Origin: Pseudoscleropodium purum
Taxonomy: Eukaryota > Streptophyta > Bryopsida > Hypnales > Brachytheciaceae
Assembly: GCA_963969395.1 (NCBI GenBank)
Contig: OZ017800.1
Coordinates: forward strand, 12,432,479-12,496,478
Length of the DNA: 64,000 nt
Reading direction: 5' to 3'
The position numbers were made by a program, and so were the translations under genes. Under the pieces are notes generated by a model that saw nothing but the letters and a program-made list of their open reading frames with translations, had not been told where the DNA came from and ran no database searches. Below, in pieces: positions 51,380 through 63,770 of the stretch (position 1 is the stretch's first letter; each line of letters starts with the position of its first letter).

Positions 51380-54300
51380 ATGGCTAATCGCACGGACCCG
51401 ACCGCGCGGAGCGTGCACGGCACGAATCCGCAAAACCTTGTGGAAAAAATTCTGCGCTCGAAGATTTACCAGAACACGTACTGGAAGGAGCAATGCTTCG
51501 GCCTCACGGGTAAGGACACTGTCCGTTTTTTGGCTCTTCTGAATCCGTTTCATTGTGAATTTTGGAATAGATTTTCTCTTACTGTTCATGTTGGAGCCAT
51601 TTTGAGTTTGATATTTACTGCTGGATTAGTACATTTTGAATAATATCACACATAAGGAGTTGCTTCGATAATTCCACTGCTGGTAGTCTTTATATGTCTC
51701 TGTTTGTTGATTTTACTTCTTCTTTGGAGCCTAGGTTTTATTTTGTCGGAAATTTGGGGCTCGAACTTCAGTTCTGTTTTTAGGGTTTGAGGTTGGGGGA
51801 AATTTGAATTTTCTTTCGATTGGATGGAGGGTCGCTATTCGTGATCAGATCCTGATTAACTTATTAAACTACTTAACGAGAAGATGAAGACAATGCTATT
51901 AATTGCAGCTAGTATCTCTGTGAGCTGATATTTCGACAGTTGGTTTGCAATGCTTCATGTTCCATAAGCTGTCTACTTTGATATTTATTCTTCTTTTGTT
52001 ATTACTTTTGTAGCTGAGACTTTGGTCGACAAAGCCATGGAATTGGACCACTTCGGAGGGACATTCGGGGGGAATCGCAAGGCGACGCCTTTCATGTGTT
52101 TAACCCTAAAGATGCTCCAGATTCAACCGGAGAAGGAAATTGTGGTCGAGTTTATCAAGAATGAGGACTACAAGTAAGCACTCTGCATTCTTTACATCCG
52201 ATCACCATTTCCAGTAAATTTAGCTACAGAATTAATGTATTTGACGCGGGTATCTATTGTAGAGCTTTTTGGAACTTTTGCATTATGTTTGGGAGTCTCT
52301 GTTGGTTCCGTCCTTGTGAATCGAGTGGCGGATCACTGGGAGTAGCAACGTTGCTGCGTGAGGTTGAGGGTTTTGGAAGCGGTGAACAGACAATTTCTAA
52401 TTGTGCTTGGCTTCACTTGGGGAGCTTAATTATTTCTGATGTTTCCTTAATGATTGTGCAGGTATGTGAGGATACTTGGTGCATTTTACTTGAGGCTGGT
52501 TGGAAAGCCAACTGATGTGTATCAGTATCTTGAACCCTTATATAACGACTATCGAAAATTGCGGCGGAGAACTGCGGATGGTGGTAAGTAGTCTGCACAG
52601 CCTGTTAATCTGGATGAGATGCTTTTATTGAGGTCATGTTTTTCACCTTCAGCCTCTACTTGATGTTTTGGACTTATGAGTGATACTGTTAGGCATCAAT
52701 ATGCAAAATATGAATGCAACTAACTCGCTTGCTCTGAGCCCCAAGCAGGTTATATTCTTGCTCACGTGGACGAATTTATTGACGAGTTGTTGACAACAGA
52801 CTATAGTTGTGATATTGCCTTGCCCAGAGTTCCCAAGCGGTATGTCGAACATTTCTCTCTTTTTTAGCGTATTGTAACGGTTTTCAGTTCGATCAGTGAA
52901 GTTTGTGCCTTTCCTAGATAACACTGAAAATACCCTTGTTGCTCGACCTTTTATTTTGTCTTTTGGTCGTCTTGTAGATTCCATCTTTTTCGGAGTCATG
53001 TGTCACCTCCTCCACTAGGAATTCATGGATTTCTTTTACACAAGTTGAACCCCACACTATGCTCACAGGGGTATCAGTATCAAGTCTGTAAGTCTACTGT
53101 GTGCTGAAGGGGCGGAAACTGATTCGGAAGCCATGTATCAGATGGACGCTGGAGACTGCTGGAGTGCTGGATCAGCGTCGGAGTGCTTTAGAAGATGATT
53201 TCGAAGAAGAAGAAGAGAAAGAGGAGGAAGAAGCTGCTGTTAATGGGCTTGAGACTATGGATATTGACAAAGTAAGTTAACTGGGCTGTGGTTCTTGTGT
53301 TTTCAACCTTGAAGAACGATCTGATGTCTACTTGCAATTTCAGAATGTGGAGATTGGACTTGAAGTTGTCAGCAGTCCCTCTGTTATCTCGCTAAGATTT
53401 TCTATTGCATCATCACTGAACCTGGAAATTAAATTTTCTGGCAAAAATGAACGGCAGGCAACTATGAAGAGTTCAGGAGATATACATTCCTGTTCAGTAG
53501 TCAGTGAATAATCATGTTTTGCTTGCAGGAGCATAGAAGAAGTAGGAGCCCAGTGAAGGAGAGGGACCGAGATAAAGATAGAGACAGAGATCGTCATCGT
53601 GACCATCGGTATGTGACGCACCTTGTCTAATCTCATTAATAGTTCAACATATGACATTGAATCTGTTTTGTGTTACGAAACGTTGTTGTCTCGTTTAATT
53701 GCCTTTGTTGAATGATATATTTTGGCAGCAGCTCGAAAGCTATTGGCAGTCTGCTATTTTCGTGCTACATTTCAAGTAGCTTGAAAACCATTAGCAGTAG
53801 ATCAAGCCTGTCATGCAGCTCTTTAACGAGAGAGAATTGCCGCAGCTTGCACTGCCCGTGTTTGCTTCCTAGATGAATATGGATGGTTATCCACAAGCAA
53901 CTCCAACAGGTCTCACTGTGCTGGCAGTGCACAGATGAGAAGTATGATGAGATGCACAAGCTGTTAAGTCACTTAGTTTAAAATGAGGTGTCGGTTTAAT
54001 CCTGTGGAAATACGCTATTGTGCTCCATATTTTGTGTAGACATGGGATGTCTGCAATCTGAACTCGAGTCTGATATAATCCAGAGTCTCAACACGAGAGG
54101 AGTCACCTGGCTAATTGCATTGTTGAGTTCCTGCAGTTTTTGAAAAGACTATCTTTCAGCTGTTGAAACGAAGCTGTCCTTGAAGTTGCAATCCTAATGT
54201 GTTCACTTTGTGTACATGGATGCAGGGACAGAAGTGATCGGGATAGAGGTGATCGTGACCGGGGGCGAGATCGTGACTATGATCGTGATTATGATCGTCG

Positions 54301-55334
54301 GGATCGAGACCGGGATCGAGATCGTGATAGGGATCGCGATCACTACCGTGATAGGGATCGGGACCGGGAGAAAGACCGTGATGTGTATGATAGAGACCGA
54401 GACCGGGACCGAGATAGAGACAGAGACTATCATCGCCGGGAGAGAGGCCGTGATCGGGATCGAGAAAGATACGGTGATCGAGATAGGAGGAGGAGTCGTT
54501 CCCGGAGCAGTAGAGAGCGGCGTGATCGTGAAAGAGATCGAGGGCCTCGCTCGGCGTCTCCTGATCGTAAACGAAGGTATGCACCTCTGTTACTTTTGCT
54601 GTGCTGTTGAAAATCGTTTTGTAGACTTGAGATCTTTGCTTTCTTATTTTGACTTCTGGCGTAGAGGCTCTTACACTTAAGAACACCTGGAAGCAGTAAT
54701 GAATGAAGCTGAACACTCGGTGTTCTTCTGTCTTTTTTAATTCGCTTCCAGGAGGACTTAATCAAGAGTTTTAACTCGTAAGTGGCCATTTCCTCAGCTA
54801 TAGGCTTAGACTAATCATTTTGGAAACCTCAAGGAACGTAACAAAATTTACTAATAGACACAAGAAATCACACCCTATATCTGAAATATTTGTTGAAAGC
54901 TACTACAATAGAGTATTGACTTCCAAAGTGGACTTCCTTTTTTTAGATTGCGCACTTAGGGGTTAAGTTTTCACGAGGTTGGTATTTGAATGGGGTTGTT
55001 GAGGATACCACGGAATAGCTTTTTGGCTTGCTGATTCATTTCTGTGTCGTTATGCGGCATTCTTTCCGAATCTACTGGGAGTGAGGCACTTTATAATCCT
55101 GCCCTTATCACTGTTATTGTCAGGCGAGGGCGAGCTGAGGACGATGGGCCACTGGAGGATGGTGAGCATCGGGCAAATGCTGACGACAAGAAAAAGGAGA
55201 AGAAAGAGAAGAAAGAGAAGAAGGAGAAGGAGAAGAAGCAACCTGTCACTGACGGCACTGATCATCCTGATCCTGAGATTGCTGAAGCGAATAGATTACG
55301 GGCGGCGTTGGGATTGAAACCTCTGCGTCCTTGA
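51380..55334 (+). CDS. PRP38: Pre-mRNA-splicing factor Prp38 (38A type)
   Basis: Eight exons: 51380-51509, 52014-52173, 52462-52583, 52749-52839, 53142-53271, 53529-53608, 54226-54576 and 55124-55334; 424 residues. Prp38 joins the spliceosomal B complex and is needed for its activation; it acts in the nucleus. The Prp38 domain fills residues 1 to about 180 (NPQNLVEKIL, AETLVDKAMELDHFGGTFGG, CLTLKMLQIQPEKEIV, YVRILGAFYLRL, LEPLYNDYRK, DYSCDIALPR). It is followed by an acidic run (DDFEEEEEKEEEE), about 140 residues of Arg-Asp repeats with a short RS block, a Lys/Glu run and the conserved end IAEANRLRAALGLKPLRP. All junctions keep frame. The start at 51380 (MANRTDP) matches plant orthologues. 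Confidence 0.95.
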
Positions 55335-56600
55335 TTTTTCTTTCCTCTTATTGTGTACTAGGGTGAGTCGACTTAAATACAGGTTGAGGTCGAGAAAGAG
55401 CGATGCTTGTTCATATGAAGGTGACTTGGTTGTGCCCTTTTTGATTTTGCGGAAGAATAGGTGTCTGTTTGTAGGAAGGGACCATTGCAGAATCCTTTTT
55501 AGAATAGTGGCTTGAGATACATGGCACTGGATGGAGGATGACACTTTAGCTGTTTGAGAGTTTCTTTCATGTAGAGAATTGAACGCACAACAATCCATGT
55601 AATGGTGGAATGCAATTGTGCAATTTAAGGACTCAAACCTGTGCACCTGTTCTGTGCAAGCACGAGGGACATTAGACAGATCACTCTTTTGGATTTACTA
55701 ATTACTGGCTCGGGTGATGTACTTTCTTTTCCTCTATTAAAATTTGGTGGACAGATAATCTGCATTTTGTTGATAGCATTTCTTGCCTCTTTTGAGATTT
55801 ATTTTATTTCTAAATATTGTTTGTGTTTGAAGCCTGCTAATTGTAGATTTAAGGCTTTTGGAGAGATGGAGAGTGCTTTCTTTGGTGATTCCTCCTAACC
55901 GACTCTACAGCATATTCTTGTGTTATTAATATTGCTGGCATCAACCTCGTTTTGATGTTACTGTACAAGGACATCTGTTGTATTTGTTTGTAGCCAACCT
56001 CGAATTATTTGCTTTCTTCTTCTTCACTGGAAATAGGGGACAATTTGCATTAGGTTGATAGCATTTCTTGAGTGTTGACTTGTTTGAACCGTTTGGTTAC
56101 TTGTATCTATAGATTTGTATGATGCGATTGAATTTCGAGGAATTGAGAATTGGATTCAGCTTTTCGCCCTTGACATATGTATCGATAAATTACTCATTGG
56201 AGAATTGTATGCTTGTTATGCCTTCCCTCAGAAGGAGATTGGAACAAAAACTTAGTGCAAGACTGGAAACCTCTGAACTTGTTGGCAATTACTTATCCCT
56301 CAAGATGTAATATATAACTTAGTATTTGGTGAGTGTGACTATTAGAACCGGAACTATTGCAGTAATGTGAATGTAGAGCGCAATGATGTGGTTAATCAAT
56401 TGCTCATATTTTGACTGCTTGTCAGAGCCGAGCACTTTGCAGGGTGATCAAATGAGTAGTGTTCCGCCATTTTATACTTTTTTATCATGTTTATGTTGAT
56501 ACTGTGTATTGTTACCTTGAAATCGCTTCGCTTCCTAATTTCTAGTTTCAGATGAATTCACTTGATTTTCAGCTGAAGTCGATATGAGAATAATCTGACA
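55335..56600. other. Prp38 3' flank, no gene
   Basis: This probably holds the 3' untranslated region and spacer. The short plus-strand frames (for example 55641-55898 and 56119-56310) show no domain. Confidence 0.45.
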
Positions 56601-56621
56601 GTGGTTTTGCATGAATCTGCA

Positions 56622-56813
56622 GGCTACAGAGATTAGAAATCTCAATAGCAAGAACAGTGACCATGACATACATCGCCGCAAAAGGTTATTTGATACCAGT
56701 ATTAAAGTCGGAACTCCTAGCTGGAAAGGCATGCTATGTAGAGCTTGACGAACACGCAAAATGCGACTTGGCTGTGTTATACGACCATGTAGGTCGAAGA
56801 CGTCCAATGTAGT
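56622..56813 (+). pseudogene. F-box/LysM gene fragment (LysM end)
   Basis: After an acceptor CTGCAG the sequence reads EIRNLNSKNSDHDIHRRKR in one frame and then, after a one-base shift near 56690, LIPVLKSELL and ACYVELDEHAKCDLAVLYDH in the next. Together they match the end of the LysM domain and the following region of plant F-box/LysM proteins of the At1g55000 type (SDHGI, LIP, CYVELD, AVLY). The frame change, early stop and absence of an upstream F-box exon mark it as a fragment. Confidence 0.65.
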
Positions 56814-57040
56814 AAAATGCATATGGTTGGGAGGTCCTTGTCAGGGGAATCCAGAGTTGCTGAAACAGATATTTTACTGGCACTGGCACCGATTATGCCA
56901 ACGCAGCAAGAGGTGGTGTGGCAGGTAGTCTATATATATATGTTTAGTTGTGGAAGAGGTTTGGATGAGGCTAGGCCTTCTGCTGGAGCCAAAGAAAAGG
57001 GTAAATGTATTGAAGATGATGAGATCGTGATCATTAAGGT

Positions 57041-57958
57041 AGGGGTCTTTTGGAGTTCCGAGGAGAACATTTCTGGCTTGACCTTTGGAGAAAGATTATG
57101 CAGCTCTTGCCAGTTCCGGCGCTGGGGCAGGCTGCCTGTGTGTGTGTGTGCCGCCTTTGCCATTCTATTGCAATTGACCCTGCTGCATTGGCATCTGCAT
57201 TTATGGTCCCTTGGAAACTGAAGACGGTCGTTGGAGGACCGATGTCCCGAAGCGTTTGGCACGGCCAGCTGGGCCAGCTTGCTATATCTCGTACATTCCA
57301 ACGCCAGGACATTATGGCAGGCGTAGCTGTAAAGTACGGAGTGCGGCTCTTTGATATTGATAACACACTAGACTGGTACGTCTTCGTCTTCGATTTGACA
57401 TCTGTATATCATAGAACGTTGGATTTCCAATTCAAAGTAATTGGGTATGCAAACCATTTTGTATCCTATAATTGTTTCAAAAGCTTCTCGTAGATAATTC
57501 AATCCATTTTTGGTTTGCTTGTGAACAGTGGGTGTATTGACCTTGCATTGTCAATTCTCTCGTTCTCTTTCAAAGCGTAACCGTTGCAAAGCCTTGTTAC
57601 TGTGCAGCAGGATCCAGAGATACGCAGGGTCAACAATGTGATGAGCGACCATGGCATTCAATCGCGGGAGCATTCGCTTATCCCTGCATCCCAGCCCGAA
57701 GTTCTTGTACGTCAGATTTGCTTCATTGAGGTGGACGTGTTCGCGTATTGCGAAGCAGGAGTGGTGTATCTGGACGGGTCCAAAGCAAATAGGGGAAGGA
57801 AGCTACGCGTGCCGCAGGGAAGGCACAGCACAGGCTTAAGAAGGAAGATATGGAATCGTTGAAGAGGAGCTAGCCTGAAGGTTGACGACAGCACAGCTCA
57901 ACACTATTTCTCGCTTGATGACGGCGACCTTCGTCCGGGGTGTGATTTCAAATTTGAA
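57041..57958 (+). pseudogene. F-box/LysM protein gene, damaged second copy
   Basis: The first exon (about 57041-57375, donor GTACGT) holds an F-box-like segment (LLPVPALGQAACV, RLCHSIAIDP) and the start of a LysM domain (AISRTFQRQDIMAGVAVKYG). The next (from about 57608) continues RRVNNVMSDHGIQSRE and LIPASQPEVL, then ICFIEVD. F-box proteins serve as SCF ubiquitin-ligase receptors; what the LysM domain binds in this cytosolic family is not known. Damage: a GT repeat appears to add a residue pair in the F-box (CVCVC), and homology to the family C-terminus (MESLKRS, then LKVDDSTAQHYF) needs two frame changes near 57820 and 57865. Upstream coding (56817-56930) is unclear. A pseudogene or a poorly assembled gene are both possible. 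Confidence 0.6.
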
Positions 57959-58135
57959 TAATTGCACCAGATGCACTAATTGGTTTTAACTTCTTATGAT
58001 TGTCTTATGATGATGGCAAAATTTGGGTTAATATGAGATTTCTTTTATTGAGCATGATTGAAGAGGAGGCTTAATCCCAGATTTAGAAGGCTTGGTCCTT
58101 GGCAAACACTGTGGGTATGGTAACAAAGTCTGTTA
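57955..58135. repeat. Repeat A, first copy
   Basis: Resembles 60265-60425 in the same orientation, with shared words TTTATTGAGCATGATTG and CAGATTTAGAAGGCTTGG. Non-coding. Confidence 0.7.
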
Positions 58136-58544
58136 TAGTTCTTGACATACCTTGTGTTGATTGTGCCAAAATCTTGAGTGCCAGGAGCTGCAAATTGGGC
58201 GATATGGGTGTGAATGCAACGGGGTATTGGGACTGGTATTGAGTCAGTGAAGTGTCACGGAGGTACACCATTCTTCCATAGGAACAACTAAAGTAGCATG
58301 CGACCTTAAATGAGCCTTGAAATTCTTTGCTTTGCATGCACAGATTTCCCACGGAATTTGAGTGGAAATTATATTCTCTTATTCTTTCAGAGATGAAATC
58401 ACTTGTATTCCATAGGTCTTGATATTTTCACGTTTCTTTGCAAAATTAGGAATGACTTTAAATTTTGGAAGAAAAAATGAAAGAGAATTCATATGAAATA
58501 CAAAATATACTTCGAAAATTTTGAAAATTTAACCATTCTTGGCC

Positions 58545-59985
58545 ATGATTTGTTGAGGCTTCTATGATTTTTGTCTTGTAGCTTGCTTTTGAAGAGTTTA
58601 CTTTTGTCATCCAAATTCTAAATCCGAGTATGTTTGTGTCTGTTTGAAGTACTTCATGATGCGGTCCTCAAGATAGTACTCCCAAGATTTAATTATACAT
58701 CAGTCAAAAGTTATTGATGAATTTGAAGGGCCTGTGTAGAGGGTGCGCTGAGGATGCTCCACGTACCCCTTCCACACGCGGTAAGCTCTTAGCTACTACA
58801 GTCGCTCTGAAACCTATGACCGTGCGAACCCTCACACAGGATCGATAGTGCCCAGTTCGTCCATCAGTGTCCGTGCTTGAGTTTGACGCGCTTTGAGTAC
58901 TGTTCATCTTCTTCCTTGTGCACCACCGTCTCTCTCAGAGAACGCCACCACTTTCGGCAAGTCTATGACTCCGGGAAGAATTTATGGGAGTCTAGATTCC
59001 AGTCTAAGTGCTCGGTGCGGCTTCATCTCTCCTCCATCCGATCTCCAGACACTCATCCGCAGGCCCAAAGTTTTCTTGTACTGTCGGGTTGAAGGTGGAA
59101 GCGATCCCTGGAGCTCCTGTGTACCGACCAGGGTTTCGATATGACGATGCCGGGGGTGCTACATTAAGCCTTGGTTTCGTCTTCCGATCCTGTTTCGAGG
59201 GTGGCGGTTGCCTTCGTGCGTGCTCAGAGGAATGGCCTCCGTGGAGTTGTGACCAGGGCCGTGTAATCCAGAACGAGGGTTTCACTGTACAGTACAGTGG
59301 AGTCCGGCTTCGATTCACATTCAGGTTCGAGGAAGAGCTTGACATGCTTGGTGTGCGTGAGAAGTACGGCTTGATTCTTTGTTTGTGATACCATGTTAAT
59401 TTAGAGGCCATTTTCAGGTCATTTGTTGGTTGGCCGTCTGAGATGTTTCTGTTCAGGGTGCGAGATTCTCGACAGATCTTGAGAGAATTGTGTTCTTGTG
59501 CATGGTTGTGCAGGTTGAAGAGCGTGTTCATGAGCATGGGTCGGGCAATACAACTACGAGTCTAATCTAGTGTGAGAGGTGGCAAGCTAAGTTCTCAATC
59601 AGGTGTCCGGCTACGTCAACCTTTACTAAGTGGTGGTCAGCTTTGGAATCCCCAGCCTAAAAGCTCGTCGCCCCGTCTGGATATGGCTGGCGTCGTCGCG
59701 CTCCTGCGCTTCTCGTTGATACGAGGATCGCTCCGCCACTCGCTTCCGTGCTCTCTTAGCGATTTGACAGCAATTGGCGAGATGTTCATCTGCGAGACTG
59801 TAAATACCATTTGAGGTACTTGCTGCTGCATCATGTACATCTTTTGACTGTCATTAATAGCAACAACACAAAGTGTGGTGTGATCATCCAAGTAGAATGA
59901 TGTCAAGTGAGTTTGCTGCATTTGCAAGGTTAAATTGGCTTCAGCATTTCCAGTGGCGAGTCGTGTCAAATGCATTCTTAAGAAG
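58545..59985. repeat. Repeat B, first copy, ~1.4 kb
   Basis: Resembles 62380-63770 along its whole length; the most conserved stretch is GTGCGAACCCTCACACAGGA near 58823. At 59385-59399 the minus strand reads TTAACATGGTATCAC, which resembles the junction of a Copia LTR end with a tRNA-Met primer-binding site, so a decayed LTR element is one option. Open frames are not shared consistently between copies, so I do not call genes. Confidence 0.7.
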
Positions 59986-59999
59986 ATGCAACTTTGCAC

Positions 60000-60264
60000 A
60001 TGAACATTTGCATCAGCTTCAAGAACGATCTCAAATGTTTTGTCCGTTTTAGCAAGTAAGGTGTGCTCAAATCACAAGTGCGAGTTGACTGAGGCTCTGT
60101 GCATGCGGTCTCTAGATCGTTTTGATACTTGAGCACTTGAGCACTCAGGAGTGCACGCTACTCACGGGTATTTGAGTTTGCGTGGGTTTTTGAAGCTTTT
60201 AAGGGTGTGAGAGCTTCCACGGTCTTAAGAGTGCTCGAGTGCGATATTAAATTTGAGTAATTGC
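60000..60264. other. Spacer between repeats
   Basis: I see no gene. A small palindrome (GCACTTGAGCACTCAGGAGTGC region near 60136) is the only structure noted. Confidence 0.35.
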
Positions 60265-60425
60265 GCTCGGTGCATTGTTTGTAACTGTCACATTATCTTA
60301 TAGTGAAGGCCAAATTTGGGTTAGTATGGGACTTTTTTTATTGAGCATGATTGGAGAGAAGGCTTGATACAAGATTTAGAAGGCTTGGTTCTTGGAAAAT
60401 GCTACGGGTGTGGTAGCAATGTATA
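60265..60425. repeat. Repeat A, second copy
   Basis: A copy of 57955-58135 in the same orientation, with about four in five bases alike by eye. Non-coding. Confidence 0.7.
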
Positions 60426-61549
60426 GCTAAGGGTATAGCTATTCCTGTTTGGACGAGGACACCACTATGATCGTCTCAGGAAAGTTGTTGAAAGGGAGAA
60501 GGTTGACAATGGTTGGGGTTGCTGACATTGGAAAAGATGACATAAGATTACGTGTGAAATGCATGGTAATCACTTCGAACAAATTAGACTCCTGATGTAA
60601 GCTTCATTCACATGTATTCCACGATGAAGTCGTATCCCTATTCACTTACCATGTGTACCATCTTGCCTGCATTTGCTTCTGAGCAGGCTGAGGGTGCTAC
60701 AAGGGTCCTATTATCCATATGAGCAAGTGCTACTTAATGAGACTAATTAGGTCATGTGCGCTTATCTTCCTCACTTGCAGACGTTCACACGTACTCCAGG
60801 TATGGCACTTTTCTGACCAAGGATTTACCCAATTTCTTTACTGTTATCAGCAAAAACTATGAACAATCTTAACAAAACAGAACCATCGCTCACCCTTGGT
60901 CATATTTGTAGAAATGGCGTGTTTCCGAAATTGCACAGCAGAACGGCTGAGAGCTTTGAAACTGACTAAGATTGATGAAAATCTGACAACCAAATTGGTT
61001 ATTTTAACGTAGATAAGTTATAATTTGTCTTTCAAACTGTGCCTGTGAGTTGGACCTCCTCACCTCGAACACCAGAGATGGAAAGGCCTCTCTCGTTTCA
61101 TGCCAGTACAATTCCGTATCATCGTCTGCTCAGACTTAAGAATTCTGTTCAGTCTTTCGTTGAAAGAATGTTGATGACTCCAGAATTTATGTCATGAATG
61201 GACATATACTGATTTTCAATAGAAGCAGATTTGTGTTGCTACTACTTAGCAGGATCTTTACAACTTCATGTCTAGATTGTCATGTTGGTGAACAAGCACA
61301 AGAGACTTTTATGCAATTTCTTTTGAGACCCAATTTATGTTGTTGAACTGGTCGTATATGACATATTTTCAGTTAATTTCCAGCTGCATGTTGCAGTACC
61401 TTATATGTGTTCACCCCTAAATGGTCCGACATCCATACACTGCATGATGTACAAAGTGCTTCAGGGGCCTGTTTTGTTCAAATAACTTTCCATTTATCCA
61501 AAGTAATTCTCGACATTCCTCTGTTACTAATTTCATGAATTTGAGGTAA
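60426..61549. other. No gene recognised
   Basis: Moderate base composition with short frames only. No domain, tRNA or repeat boundary is apparent. Confidence 0.4.
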
Positions 61550-61609
61550 ATGATATATTTTTACAAAGATATAAACCCAAAACTGAAAAATTTCCAAAAG
61601 TATGGTGGC

Positions 61610-61825
61610 GTTAAAGGGATGATTGGGATATGTCTGATCCCGTGGATGGCGTCGGTAAATGCAGGGGAATTATTCGTCTTCAACCCGAATGCAAGCCAGC
61701 ACCTTCCTGCTGCCGTGAATGCCGCGTTAGACGCTGACTACTTGAAGGCTACCGGTGTTCCGGTGATCCAATGCGGTCCCAACCAGTTTTCACCGGATGT
61801 TCCTCGCAACTTTTGTGGATCTTAA
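61610..61825 (+). CDS. Possible exon of unknown protein
   Basis: An open frame reads GMIGICLIPWMASVNAGELF, continues through FNPNASQHLPAAVNAALDAD and ends CGPNQFSPDVPRNFCGS before a TAA stop. Its composition is more protein-like than that of its neighbours and it has two cysteines near the end, which could suit a secreted protein. I do not recognise a family. A candidate ATG at 61619 precedes a hydrophobic stretch that could be a weak signal peptide. It could equally be a captured gene fragment within the repeat block. Confidence 0.25.
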   Translation, partial: VKGMIGICLIPWMASVNAGELFVFNPNASQHLPAAVNAALDADYLKATGVPVIQCGPNQFSPDVPRNFCGS

Positions 61826-62049
61826 GTCCATATTCGTGTCCCCAATTCCTTCTCTCTGAATTCACTTCATAATTGTCTGTTTGGAAGAGCTTCACTCTTC
61901 ACGAGTACAGCAAGACTGAAGGGAAGGATAAATCAAGATTGACTTGAACGCAAGATACATTTACGGTAACAAAGCTCTTGCCTCCATTGAAATCATGTCA
62001 TGCCAAAAATCTATAAGTGGATTAGTAATAATTTGTAGGAAGACGAATC

Positions 62050-62270
62050 CTATAATATCCAAATTGATAACAAACCTCGAAGCCGAGAAGGAGAATCGCA
62101 AGCTCTTGTACAGTATATCCAATTTGAAAACAACCTCGGAGCCTTGCCGGATGCTCTTCCACATCCAATTCTAAATGCATACCTGCAAGTCGCGAAGAAG
62201 GAATCACAAGCTTTCGTATCCGTTATTTAATTTTGAAAACAAACCTGCTCGTCGAGATATTTTTCACCAT
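62050..62270. repeat. Direct repeat, ~110-bp period, two copies
   Basis: AATCGCAAGCTCTTGTA followed by CCAATTTGAAAACAACCT (from about 62093) is echoed by AATCACAAGCTTTCGTA followed by AATTTTGAAAACAAACCT (from about 62200). Non-coding. Confidence 0.5.
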
Positions 62271-62282
62271 GCTAACAGTTCT

Positions 62283-62387
62283 ACTTGCACTCGCACCGAT
62301 TATGCCAACACAGCAAGAGGTCGGTACTCTTGCTAGGTTTAGTTATGGAAGAGATGTGGATGAGGCAAGGCCTTCTATGAAAAAATT
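62283..62387 (+). repeat. Copy of sequence 5' of the F-box/LysM gene
   Basis: CACCGATTATGCCAACACAG, then TTTAGTTATGGAAGAG and GATGAGGCAAGGCCTTCT match 56886-56985 closely. It abuts the second copy of repeat B, so part of the F-box/LysM locus has been carried into this block. Confidence 0.65.
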
Positions 62388-63770
62388 CTTGTAGCTGGCT
62401 TTCGAAGAGTTAATTTTTGTCATATACATTTTAAATCCAAATATATTTGTGTCTATTTAAAGCACTTCTTGATGCGCTTTCAATGACAGTACTCCCAAGT
62501 TCTAATTATTCATGAGTCAAAAGTTGATAATGAATTTGAAGGACATGTATAGGGGGTGCACTAAGGATGCTCTCAGTACTCCTTGCACACGGTAAGATCT
62601 TAGCGACTACAGTCGCTCTGACAACCTTGTGACCGTGCGAACCCTCACACAGGATCGATAGTGCCACTGAGGACAGTTCGTCCAACAGTTTCCTCTCAGG
62701 AGTTGGACGCGCTTTGAGTACCCTTCTTCTTCGTTTTGCACCACGTCTCTCTCAGAGAATGCCACCACTTTGCGCAAGTTTGTAACTCCGGGAGAGCCCA
62801 GAAGAGTGAACTCGTGAGTATGGGAGTCTAGATACGAGACTAAGTTCGAACTGCTTTGTATTTCCTGCATCAGGTCCAGACACTCGTCGCAAGCTCAAAG
62901 TTCTCTTTTACGACGGTGTTGAAAGTGGCCGCGATCCCTGCAGCTCCTGTGAAGCGACAAGGGTTTCGGAATGACGATGCCAGGGGCGCTACATTAAATC
63001 TTGGTTTTGTCTTCCTATCTTGTTTGCTGGGTGTCGGGTTCCTTCGTATTGGCCGTGGTGACCAGCCAGTAATGGCCTCCGTGGAGTTGTGACGAGGGCA
63101 GCCTGATCCAGAACGAGGGTTTCACTGTAGAGTCCTGTGGCGTTGAGCTTCGATCCACATTCAGCTCAGAGGAAGAGCTTGATATGCTTGGTATGTGTAA
63201 CAAGTACGTCTTGATTCTTTGTTAGTGATACCATGTTAATTTAGAGGCCATTTGTCATTTGTTGGTTGGCTGTCTAAGATCTTTTTGCTGATTGGGTTTG
63301 AGATTGGTGACAGATTCTTAAGAGAATTGTGTTTTTGTGCTTGGTTGTGCAGGTTGTAGAAGGAAGAGCGTGTTCATGAGCATGGTTTGGGCATTACAAC
63401 TTCAAGTCTAATCCAATGTGAGAGGTTAGAGTTGGCAAGTTTCCAACCAGGTGTCCATTTTCGTTCCACTTCACGAAGTCCCCACCCTTGAAGCTCGTCG
63501 CCTGGTCTGTTCATGGCGCGCGTCGTCGTCCTCCTGCGCTTTCTTTGACACAAGGATCGCTCCACCACTCGCTTGCGTGCTCTCCCAACGATTTGATTGT
63601 AAATTCCATTTAACGTATGTTGCGTCATGTGCATCTTTGACAGTCATTCAACACAAAGTGTGGAGTAATCATCCAAGTAGAATGATGTGAAGTGAGTCCT
63701 GCAAGGTTGCAAGTTTAAGTTGTCTTCAACATTCCTAGTGACAAGTCATGTCAAATGCATTCTTTATAAA
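62380..63770. repeat. Repeat B, second copy, ~1.4 kb
   Basis: A copy of 58545-59985 in the same orientation, including the block near 63490-63600 that resembles the kinase gene leader and the GTGATACCATGTTAA motif at 63225-63239. No shared coding frame survives in both copies. Confidence 0.7.

Noticed and set aside
54156..54789. Long minus-strand and off-frame proteins rich in Asp/His, Ile/Val or Ser/Arg over the Prp38 repeat region
   Set aside because: They are shadows of the Arg-Asp codon repeats in Prp38 exon 7. The plus frame is fixed by splice phases and family matches.
59004..59537. 177-residue minus-strand frame and the overlapping 126-residue plus frame
   Set aside because: The frames are not preserved in the other copies of repeat B, so selection for protein is not supported.
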